From an uncultured Asticcacaulis sp. (GTDB taxonomy: Bacteria; Pseudomonadota; Alphaproteobacteria; Caulobacterales; Caulobacteraceae): DNA of 32,144 nt. The stretch is from the NCBI GenBank assembly GCA_946480125.1, contig CAMLIY010000009.1, positions 1-32,144 on the forward strand, written 5' to 3'. Within the stretch, counting starts at the first letter, position 1. Each line of letters starts with the position of its first letter. Under the pieces are notes generated by a model. That model worked only from the letters and a program-made list of their open reading frames with translations. It was not told where the DNA came from and made no database searches. Shown here piece by piece: positions 13,672-20,703 of this stretch. Both the position numbers and the translations under genes were made by a program.

Positions 13672-15587
13672 ACGCCTTCGCCGATATAAACGATCGGGAC
13701 GCCCTGTTGCAGGCGGCCAGGAGTCTGCGGGAACACCAGCGCGTCCCGGAGGCATTGGCAATGCTGGTACGGCTTGAGGCGCTGCATCCGCGCTTCAGCC
13801 GCCTCTATCAGGAACGCGGCCATTGTCATATCGGGCTGGGAAACGCGTCGGCGGCCATTGATGCGCTGTGTGAAGCCGTGCGCCTCAATCCGACCCTGCC
13901 CGCCAGTTGGGGCATGCTGGAGCAGCTTTACATAAGGCTGGGTGACACGGCTCAGGCAGCCGCTGCCGCGCAGCATCTGGCGACGCTCAAACAATTGCCG
14001 CCGGAAGTGGTGGTCGCCAACAGTCTGCTGGCCGATGGTGATTTCGCGCCGGCGGAAGAGATCATTCGCCAATATCTGCGCAAGGATGCCGGCAATACTG
14101 GCGCCTTGCGTTTGCTGGCGCGTATCCGCAATGAGCGCGGTGTGCCGGCAGAAGCCGAGACCCTGCTGGAATCGGTACTTGCAAATGCGCCGGATTACCA
14201 CGCGGCGCGTCTCGATTATGCCCTGGTGCTGCTGCAACAGCAGAAGCATTTACAAGCGCGACAACAGGCCGAACATCTGCTCGCCTATGATCCGGACAAC
14301 CGTGAATATCTCAAACAGTATGCCGCAGCCTGTATCGGCCTGGGTGATTACGAGCCGTTGATCGGCATCTATGACAGGCTGCTGGCTGGTCAGGGCCAAT
14401 CCGCCGCTGAAATCGCTGACCTGCGGCTATGGCGGGCGGCCGCTCTTAAGATTACGGGCCGGCAGGCAGAGGCCATTGCCGACTATCGCGCATCTCTGGA
14501 GGCTTTGCCCGGACAAGGCGTGGCCTGGTTTGGCCTGGCCAACCTGAAAACCCATCGCTTTAGCGACGACGACATCGCATACATGCAGGCTAGGGAAACC
14601 GAACCCGCCATCCAGGATATGGATCGCACCTATTTCAATTTCGCCCTGGGCAAGGCACACGAAGACCGCCGCGATTACGAATTGTCCTGGGCATATTACG
14701 ACAAGGCCAATACGGTGCGGCGCTCAACCGCCCGTTATCGCCCCGAGGTCGCGGAAAGCTGTGCTCGCCGGATGAAGTCGGTCTTCACGTCTGAGTTTTT
14801 TGCGGAACGCGCCGGCTGGGGTCTGGATGACCCGGCGCCCATTTTCATCCTCGGGTTGCCACGGTCGGGCTCCACCCTGATCGAGCAGATCCTGGCCTCC
14901 CATTCGCAGGTCGAGGGAACGCAGGAACTGACCGTCATCGGGCGTTACGCCAACGAAATTTGCCAACAGGACCCGGATTGTGGTCTGCCGCTGAACCCTG
15001 ACATCCTGCGTCACCTGACCAGGGACGATGCTCGCCGGCTCGGCCAACGCTTCATGGATGACACCCGTGTCTATCGCCGGTTGGGCCGGCCGTTCTTTGT
15101 CGACAAAATGCCGAACAATTTCTGGCATACCGGCCTGATCCAGCTGATCCTGCCGCGAGCGACCATCATCGACGTGCGCCGCGAACCCATGGCCTGTGGC
15201 TTCAGCAATTTCAAACAGCTGTTCGGAACGATCAACCAGGAATTCAGCTACGATCTCGATCATCTCGCACGCCACTATCGTACCTATCTCGACCTCATGC
15301 GTCATTGGAATACGGTCTTGCCGGAGCGCGTACTGAGGGCGCAATACGAGGACCTGGTAGACGACCTGGATAGCGGTGTACGCCGGCTGCTGGCGCATGC
15401 CGGTCTGCCCTTTGAGCCAGCCTGCCTGGCTTTCCACGAGACCAAACGCAGTGTGCGCACACCCAGTTCAGAGCAGGTGCGCCAACCTATCAATCGCGAG
15501 GGACTTGAACAATGGCAAAACTACGCGCCCTGGCTTACGCCGCTGCGTGACTCGTTGGGCGACACTGTGACGAGCTACAGGGACTGA
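13668..15587 (+). CDS. TPR-repeat sulfotransferase
   Basis: A 639-residue two-part protein. Residues 1 to about 350 are helical tetratricopeptide repeats (for example YQERGHCHIGLGNASAAIDA and WRAAALKITGRQAEAIADYR). From about 385 onward it is a sulfotransferase domain with PIFILGLPRSGSTLIEQILA (391-410) as the phosphosulfate loop, VDKMPNNFW as a central family motif, and IDVRREPMACGFSNF as the 3'-phosphate site. This TPR-plus-sulfotransferase layout is common in Caulobacterales and sphingomonads, and is related to tyrosylprotein sulfotransferases; the acceptor is unknown. The TPR part may hold a protein or peptide partner. The ATG overlaps the previous gene by 4 bp and the next gene starts 1 bp after its stop. 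Confidence 0.92.
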   Translation: MNAFADINDRDALLQAARSLREHQRVPEALAMLVRLEALHPRFSRLYQERGHCHIGLGNASAAIDALCEAVRLNPTLPASWGMLEQLYIRLGDTAQAAAAAQHLATLKQLPPEVVVANSLLADGDFAPAEEIIRQYLRKDAGNTGALRLLARIRNERGVPAEAETLLESVLANAPDYHAARLDYALVLLQQQKHLQARQQAEHLLAYDPDNREYLKQYAAACIGLGDYEPLIGIYDRLLAGQGQSAAEIADLRLWRAAALKITGRQAEAIADYRASLEALPGQGVAWFGLANLKTHRFSDDDIAYMQARETEPAIQDMDRTYFNFALGKAHEDRRDYELSWAYYDKANTVRRSTARYRPEVAESCARRMKSVFTSEFFAERAGWGLDDPAPIFILGLPRSGSTLIEQILASHSQVEGTQELTVIGRYANEICQQDPDCGLPLNPDILRHLTRDDARRLGQRFMDDTRVYRRLGRPFFVDKMPNNFWHTGLIQLILPRATIIDVRREPMACGFSNFKQLFGTINQEFSYDLDHLARHYRTYLDLMRHWNTVLPERVLRAQYEDLVDDLDSGVRRLLAHAGLPFEPACLAFHETKRSVRTPSSEQVRQPINREGLEQWQNYAPWLTPLRDSLGDTVTSYRD

Positions 15588-15588
15588 T

Positions 15589-16515
15589 ATGAAGCTGTCA
15601 CAACCCTTCTTCCAGCTTCCCGTTCTCTTTGATGGCGCGCGTTTGCAGGCTGAGGTCGCGGCACTGCCGGAGGCGGCCTGGGTGTCGCACCCTGACAGCC
15701 TGCCCGGCAATAGCGCCGCAAGGCTGATCAGTGCGGGTGGCGAAGAAACGGATTCCGTCCATGGTCACATGCTGCCGACGCAATGGCTGGCAACCATGCC
15801 CTATCTGCGGCAGGTGCTCGCCGGTTTTGGCGTGGTATGGAGCCGCTCACGGCTGATGCGCCTGGCGCCGGGCGCGAGTGTACCGGAGCACGCCGACATC
15901 AACTACCACTGGCATACGCGGGTGCGGCTGCACATCCCGGTTAACACGCAGCCTGAAGTGCGCTTTCACTGCGACGGTCAGTCCGTGCATATGGCCGCCG
16001 GCGAGGCCTGGATTTTCGACAACTGGCGCCGGCATCATGTCGAAAATAACGCCCCCGCCGACCGTATCCATCTGGTGGCGGACACCACTGGCACGGCAGG
16101 CTTCTGGCGGTTCGCCACCGGAGAGGCGCCGCCGCGCGCGCAGTGGCGGACAATGCCCTGGAGACCGGATAGCAACCCGCAGCTTCTGACCGAAAACAGC
16201 CAGCAACCGCCTGTAATGCCCGCCGCCGAGGTGCAGTGGCTGGTCGACGACCTGCGCAGTGAGCTGGTCGCCATAAGTGGTGCTGATGCTGCACGGTTCA
16301 GCCGGTTTCTGGAGAGCTTTGTGCAAGACTGGCGCCAGCTTTGCGCGCTGCACGGCACCAACGGAAACGGCAGACCAGAATTCCTGCGCCTGGCCGGCGC
16401 GGTACATGAAGCGGCGCGCTCGCTCGCCGACGGCCTCATTATGCGTACCAATGGCGCCGGCGCGCTGCTGGTGCTGGAAAAGCGCGTGCTGCAACACCTG
16501 GTCGCCGACATCTGA
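15589..16515 (+). CDS. Aspartyl/asparaginyl beta-hydroxylase-like dioxygenase 2
   Basis: A 308-residue protein. Residues 1 to about 175 form a 2-oxoglutarate/Fe(II) hydroxylase domain: SRLMRLAPGASVPEHADINY contains His101 and Asp103, VRLHIPVNTQPEVRFHCDG is the core, AAGEAWIFDNWRRHHVENN supplies His150, and Arg159 (ADRIHLVAD) should bind 2-oxoglutarate. Residues 175-308 form a mainly helical C-terminal extension absent from dioxygenase 1, with no recognised family. The gene starts 1 bp after the TPR-sulfotransferase stop, in the same operon. The two dioxygenases are alike only in the catalytic motifs, so they probably act on different positions or substrates. A 79-bp gap then separates it from PLC2. 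Confidence 0.85.
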   Translation: MKLSQPFFQLPVLFDGARLQAEVAALPEAAWVSHPDSLPGNSAARLISAGGEETDSVHGHMLPTQWLATMPYLRQVLAGFGVVWSRSRLMRLAPGASVPEHADINYHWHTRVRLHIPVNTQPEVRFHCDGQSVHMAAGEAWIFDNWRRHHVENNAPADRIHLVADTTGTAGFWRFATGEAPPRAQWRTMPWRPDSNPQLLTENSQQPPVMPAAEVQWLVDDLRSELVAISGADAARFSRFLESFVQDWRQLCALHGTNGNGRPEFLRLAGAVHEAARSLADGLIMRTNGAGALLVLEKRVLQHLVADI

Positions 16516-16594
16516 ATCCACCCAGTCACGAAACCCAGTCATGAACCCATTGTCACCGCGCCCTGGTGCCACTGAATTTACAAGGACCAGACCC

Positions 16595-18736
16595 ATGATC
16601 GACACGGTTCGCCGTCGCCTGCTTCAGGCCGGACTCAGCGCCGCCGCCGCCGCCATGCTGCCGCCCGCCATTGCCCGCGCCGCCGCTATCTCACCCGTTA
16701 TCCGCAGCGGCGACATCGAGGACGTGAAGCACATCGTGGTGCTGATGCAGGAAAACCGCTCGTTCGACCATTATTTCGGCACGCTTTCCGGCGTCCGTGG
16801 TTTCGGCGACCGCTTCATCATTCCCGCGCCGCCGCTCGCCAGGCAAAAGCCGCGCAGCGCGTGGTTGCAGCCGGCCGCCGGCACCGACCAGCCTCTGGCG
16901 CCCTTTCCGCTGGATACCATGGCTGATTTCCGCCTGATGCGTGTCGAAGGCACGCCGCATTCGTGGGTGAACGCGCACCACGCCTGGGATCAGGGCCGCA
17001 TGGGGCGCTGGCCCGACGCCAAGCACAACCATTCGCTTGGCTACTTCCGCCGCCAGGACATCCCGTTCCAGTTCGCGCTCGCCGAGACCTTCACGATCTG
17101 CGACGCCTATCACTGCGCAGTGCAGACCGGCACCAACCCCAACCGGGTGTTCCAGTGGTGTGGCAACAACGATCCGTTCGCCCGCGCCGGCGGACCGGTG
17201 ATCGGCAATTCACACGACAATTTCCCGGAAAACGGCGGCCACGCGGCTTCCTACACCTGGACAACCTATGTCGAACGCCTTCAGGCCGCTGGCGTCACCT
17301 GGCAGATATATCAGGACATGGCCGACAACTTCACCGATAATCCGCTCGCCGGTTTCGAGGCCTTCCGCAGTGCCTATCGCAACGATCCGGGCAGCGACCC
17401 TGAGCTGCGCGCCCGCGGTGTGTCGACACGCGGTATCGACCAGCTGCGCGCCGATGTGCTGGAAGGCAAGCTGCCGCAGGTGACCTTTATCGTCGCCGAT
17501 GCGCAGGGCAGCGAACATCCGAGCGTATCAAGCCCGGCGCAGGGTGCGGCCTATACGGCGCGCGTGCTCGATGCCCTGACCGCCGATCCGGAGGTGTGGG
17601 CAAGCACAGCGCTACTCATCAATTTCGACGAGAACGATGGTTTCTTCGACCATGTGCCGCCGCCCGCGCCGCCGGCTGCCGATCCCGCGGCCCCGAACGG
17701 TTATGCCGGCGCCTCGGCGGTCCCGACCGACGGCGACTACCATCAGCATCCGGCCTCCGGCGAAGAAGAACTCGACCTGCCCGAACTGCGCGGCCGATCC
17801 TATGGCCTGGGCCCACGCGTCCCTCTCTACGTCATCTCGCCGTGGAGTCGCGGTGGATGGGTCAATTCGCAGGTTTGCGACCACACTTCCGTACTGCGCC
17901 TGATCGAGCGTCGTTTCGGTGTTCAGGTCGATGTCACGCCCTGGCGCCGCGCGGTCTGTGGTGACCTAACCTCCGCCTTTGACTTCTCCCAGGCCGATGT
18001 CCGTCCGTTCTTTGCCTCGCTGCCCGCCACGATGGACCTCGCCACGCGCGCCGCCGAGCTGCCGGCCACGACCACCCCGTCCACGCCTGCCGGGGCCAAG
18101 CCGCCGGTTCAGGATGCGGGCGTACGTCGTTCGCGTGCGCTGCCCTACCGGCCGAGCGTGCGAATGCAGGTGGACTCGCAAGCCGCGCTGGTCAATCTGG
18201 CTCTGGCCAGCGAAGGTGCGGCCACTGTATTCCATGTCTATGATCGCCTGCAACTCGATGCCATTCCGCGCCGCTACACCTTGGCGCCCGGTATTCCGTT
18301 GAGCGGAAACTGGGCGGCCACGGAGGGCAGATACGATCTCTGGCTGCTCGGACCGGGCGGCTTTCATCGCCACTTTGCCGGTCGTAGTGATAACCTGCCG
18401 GTGGGGGCGGCGTTGGCGCCTGGCGTCACCGATCCGCTGCGCGCAATGCTGCGCCTGTCCAACCCGCGCCCCACGGCCGAAGCGGTGCGGCTCGTTCCCG
18501 GCGCCTATCCTGATGCCATGCCCGCGCAAACCCTGCGTCTGGAAGCCGGGGAGAACCGTGACATCGATCTGCCGCTCATCACGACCGCCGGCTGGTACGA
18601 CCTGTGGGTCGTCGCCGATGGCAGCGCCCAGCGCCTGGCCGGTCGTGTCGAGACCGGCGGTGATTCCTCAAGCGATCCCGCCATGGGCGGCCCCGCGTCG
18701 CTGTGGCAGACAGAAATCCCGGGCCTGACGTCATGA
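16595..18736 (+). CDS. Phosphocholine-specific phospholipase C (Tat-exported), PLC2
   Basis: A 713-residue paralogue of PLC1. The ATG at 16595 is preferred because AAGGA lies 8 bp upstream and the Tat signal RRRLLQAGLSAAAAAML follows directly; an ATG at 16541 is in frame but lacks a good ribosome-binding site. The mature enzyme shows KHIVVLMQENRSFDHYFGTL, QTGTNPNRVFQWCG, SEHPSVSSPAQG and INFDENDGFFDHVPPP, then the C-terminal beta domains, ending near residue 713. It should act outside the cytoplasm on lipid phosphodiesters, releasing a phospho-head group. Its stop overlaps the start of the purple acid phosphatase gene (ATGA, 18733-18736), which fits sequential release of head group and then free phosphate. 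The upstream neighbours are sulfotransferases and hydroxylases rather than phosphonate genes. Confidence 0.93.
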   Translation: MIDTVRRRLLQAGLSAAAAAMLPPAIARAAAISPVIRSGDIEDVKHIVVLMQENRSFDHYFGTLSGVRGFGDRFIIPAPPLARQKPRSAWLQPAAGTDQPLAPFPLDTMADFRLMRVEGTPHSWVNAHHAWDQGRMGRWPDAKHNHSLGYFRRQDIPFQFALAETFTICDAYHCAVQTGTNPNRVFQWCGNNDPFARAGGPVIGNSHDNFPENGGHAASYTWTTYVERLQAAGVTWQIYQDMADNFTDNPLAGFEAFRSAYRNDPGSDPELRARGVSTRGIDQLRADVLEGKLPQVTFIVADAQGSEHPSVSSPAQGAAYTARVLDALTADPEVWASTALLINFDENDGFFDHVPPPAPPAADPAAPNGYAGASAVPTDGDYHQHPASGEEELDLPELRGRSYGLGPRVPLYVISPWSRGGWVNSQVCDHTSVLRLIERRFGVQVDVTPWRRAVCGDLTSAFDFSQADVRPFFASLPATMDLATRAAELPATTTPSTPAGAKPPVQDAGVRRSRALPYRPSVRMQVDSQAALVNLALASEGAATVFHVYDRLQLDAIPRRYTLAPGIPLSGNWAATEGRYDLWLLGPGGFHRHFAGRSDNLPVGAALAPGVTDPLRAMLRLSNPRPTAEAVRLVPGAYPDAMPAQTLRLEAGENRDIDLPLITTAGWYDLWVVADGSAQRLAGRVETGGDSSSDPAMGGPASLWQTEIPGLTS

Positions 18737-19644
18737 CACAGAACCGCAGACAGGTGATTGCCGGCGCTTCAGCGCTGGCCGCCGGCATGGCTCTTGAAGG
18801 TCGTGCAGCCCTCCCATCGAAATCCCTGCTGATCGTGGGGGACTGGGGCCGCGCCAGCGCTCCGCACCAGCGCGACGTCGCCCGCCAGATGGATATCGCG
18901 GCGGCGGAGAAGGACTGTGCCGGCGTCCTGTCGGTCGGCGACAATTTCTACGAGGATGGCGTCCAGTCGGTTGATGATGACAAATGGCGCGCCTCGTTCG
19001 AGGACGTCTATACCGGCGCCAACCTCAAGCCGTTGCCGTGGCACGTCGCGCTCGGCAATCATGATTACGGCGGCGTGCCCCAGGCCCAGCTTGACTACAC
19101 CCTGCGCAGCGATCGCTGGCACATGCCGCAGCGCTATTTCAAGGTCGCCGGCGTCGTGCCGGAGACCGACCTGTTCATTATCGACACCAATCCGCTGATC
19201 GCCGAAAACCTGACGGGAAATGACCCGCTCAATATCAATGCCCGCAGCCAGGATGGCGCGTCACAACTGGCATGGCTCGAGCGGGAGCTTGCAGCGTCCC
19301 AGGCGAAATACAGAATCGTCGCCGGTCATCACACGATATTTTCGGGGGGCATGCACGGCAACACGCCGGACCTGATCACCAGGCTGCTGCCGTTGCTACG
19401 CCGACATAGCGTTACGGCCTATATCAATGGCCATGATCACGATCTCCAGCATATCGTCCGCGACAACATACATTTTGTCTGTTCGGGCGCAGGGTCAGAA
19501 GCGCGGCCTGTAAACGCCATTCTGGGTACGCGGTTTTGTTTGAGCCGGTCAGGCTTCGCACTTCTTTCCGCCAGGGAAGGCGGGCTGGGGCTGGAGTTTC
19601 GCGATTTTGCGGGAACGAAACGTTATCAGGCGATGTTGAATTAA
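18733..19644 (+). CDS. Purple acid phosphatase-like metallophosphoesterase (Tat-exported)
   Basis: A 303-residue calcineurin-like phosphatase close to tartrate-resistant (type 5) acid phosphatases. The N-terminus has a Tat motif (NRRQVIAGASALAAGMAL). The metal-binding blocks appear in order: GDWG (Asp37), GDNFY (Asp70, with Tyr73 as the tyrosine ligand typical of purple acid phosphatases), GNHD (Asn109, His110), AGHHTIFSGG (His199-200) and NGHDHDLQH (His234, His236). It would remove phosphate from monoesters in the periplasm, such as phosphocholine released by PLC2, to which it is joined by a 4-bp overlap. The stop is followed by a terminator at 19727. Metal content and substrate are inferred from the motif set. 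Confidence 0.9.
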   Translation: MTQNRRQVIAGASALAAGMALEGRAALPSKSLLIVGDWGRASAPHQRDVARQMDIAAAEKDCAGVLSVGDNFYEDGVQSVDDDKWRASFEDVYTGANLKPLPWHVALGNHDYGGVPQAQLDYTLRSDRWHMPQRYFKVAGVVPETDLFIIDTNPLIAENLTGNDPLNINARSQDGASQLAWLERELAASQAKYRIVAGHHTIFSGGMHGNTPDLITRLLPLLRRHSVTAYINGHDHDLQHIVRDNIHFVCSGAGSEARPVNAILGTRFCLSRSGFALLSAREGGLGLEFRDFAGTKRYQAMLN

Positions 19645-19726
19645 GCCGCAATCTGCTCCAGCGCCGTTCTGCGAATTTGGCTTCGAGCACCAATGTGCCG
19701 GCGCACCACCGGCCTGTCAAATGCGC

Positions 19727-19761
19727 AAGGGCTCCGCAGATTTTCAGCTTGCGGAGCCCTT
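19727..19761. terminator. Hairpin terminator between convergent genes
   Basis: A perfect 12-bp stem, AAGGGCTCCGCA at 19727-19738 and TGCGGAGCCCTT at 19750-19761, has an 11-nt loop. It lies between the plus-strand acid phosphatase and the minus-strand phosphatase and could serve both. Neither flank has a long T-run, so termination strength is uncertain. Confidence 0.65.
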
Positions 19762-19801
19762 GGAAAGAGTGGCTTGTGAGGCGTACGCCGATGAAAGGCC
19801 T

Positions 19802-20680
19802 TTAGTCCAGCAACCGGGTCTTCAGGATGGCGATGTCGGCGTCCGACAGACCAAGATCTTCGCGGACATAACGCGCCATGCCGCCCTCACGTTGATCGAT
19901 CGCATTGAAGGCCGCGTTCAGGTACTGCGCGTCGACACCCATCATCGCCTTGGTGACCTCCGGTGGCAGCTTCATGAAGAAGGCCATTTGCGGGTCGGGC
20001 TTGGCGCCGGGCTTCGGCATCTGTGGCTTGAAGTAAAGATTGGACAGCAGGTAGTCCTCAGTAGCGGTCTCGCGCGAAACCCCCAGGACTGTCAGGATCA
20101 GGGCCGAGGCGACACCGGTGCGGTCCTTGCCGGCCGAGCAGTGATAAACCAGGGGCGTGTTGCCATCGATGATCTGGCGGAACAGACGCTTGTATTGTCC
20201 GGCGAACTGGAACGGCGCCTGGGCATAGAATTGCGCCATCAAAGCTTTTGCCTTTTCAGCGTTGATATCCGGCGCCATCAGGGCGGCGAAGGCCGAGGCT
20301 GGGTTGCTGTAGTCAACGGAATAGGTCGTAACGCCGTTTTCCGCCGGCCATATGTTCGGGTCGGTCATGCGCTCTTCAGACGAGCGGAAATCGATTTCCG
20401 TCTTTATACCGAGTGACTTGAGATAGGCGAAGCCTTCCGGCGTGACCTGTCCCAGACTGGCCGAGCGATAGAGCTGGCCCCACTTCACATGGTGGCCATC
20501 GGCGGTGGCATAGCCACCGATATCCCGGAAATTATTCCCGCCGGCTACGGCCAGGACACGCTGGTGGCCATCGGCCGTGGTGACCGCTTGCGGCGTGCTT
20601 TGGGCATGGGCCGCCATGGCCGGCAGGGTGGCCAGAAGGGCCATGGCGCAGGCGTGCGCCATCATCTTGGAGATTTTCAT
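19802..20680 (-). CDS. Periplasmic tyrosine/phosphoinositide-type phosphatase
   Basis: A 292-residue protein with a signal peptide (MKISKMMAHACAMALLATL, cleavage near AAHAQ). It has the NFRDIGGY motif (residues 50-57) and the catalytic CX5R loop HCSAGKDRTG with Cys181 and Arg187. Bacterial proteins with Lys and Asp inside this loop can act on phosphotyrosine and also on phosphoinositides. Because it is exported and sits 23 bp downstream of TonB receptor 3 on the same strand, I infer that it dephosphorylates an imported or external phosphorylated ligand rather than signalling proteins. Length and motifs appear intact. A lipid or inositol phosphatase is as likely as a protein phosphatase. Confidence 0.88.
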   Translation of the reverse strand: MKISKMMAHACAMALLATLPAMAAHAQSTPQAVTTADGHQRVLAVAGGNNFRDIGGYATADGHHVKWGQLYRSASLGQVTPEGFAYLKSLGIKTEIDFRSSEERMTDPNIWPAENGVTTYSVDYSNPASAFAALMAPDINAEKAKALMAQFYAQAPFQFAGQYKRLFRQIIDGNTPLVYHCSAGKDRTGVASALILTVLGVSRETATEDYLLSNLYFKPQMPKPGAKPDPQMAFFMKLPPEVTKAMMGVDAQYLNAAFNAIDQREGGMARYVREDLGLSDADIAILKTRLLD

Positions 20681-20703
20681 GTGTTTGATCCTTGTGTCGA
20701 AAA

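Noticed and set aside
16277..16594. Long N-terminal extension of PLC2 in the same frame
   Set aside because: It overlaps the preceding hydroxylase gene, and the Tat signal and ribosome-binding site place the start at 16595.
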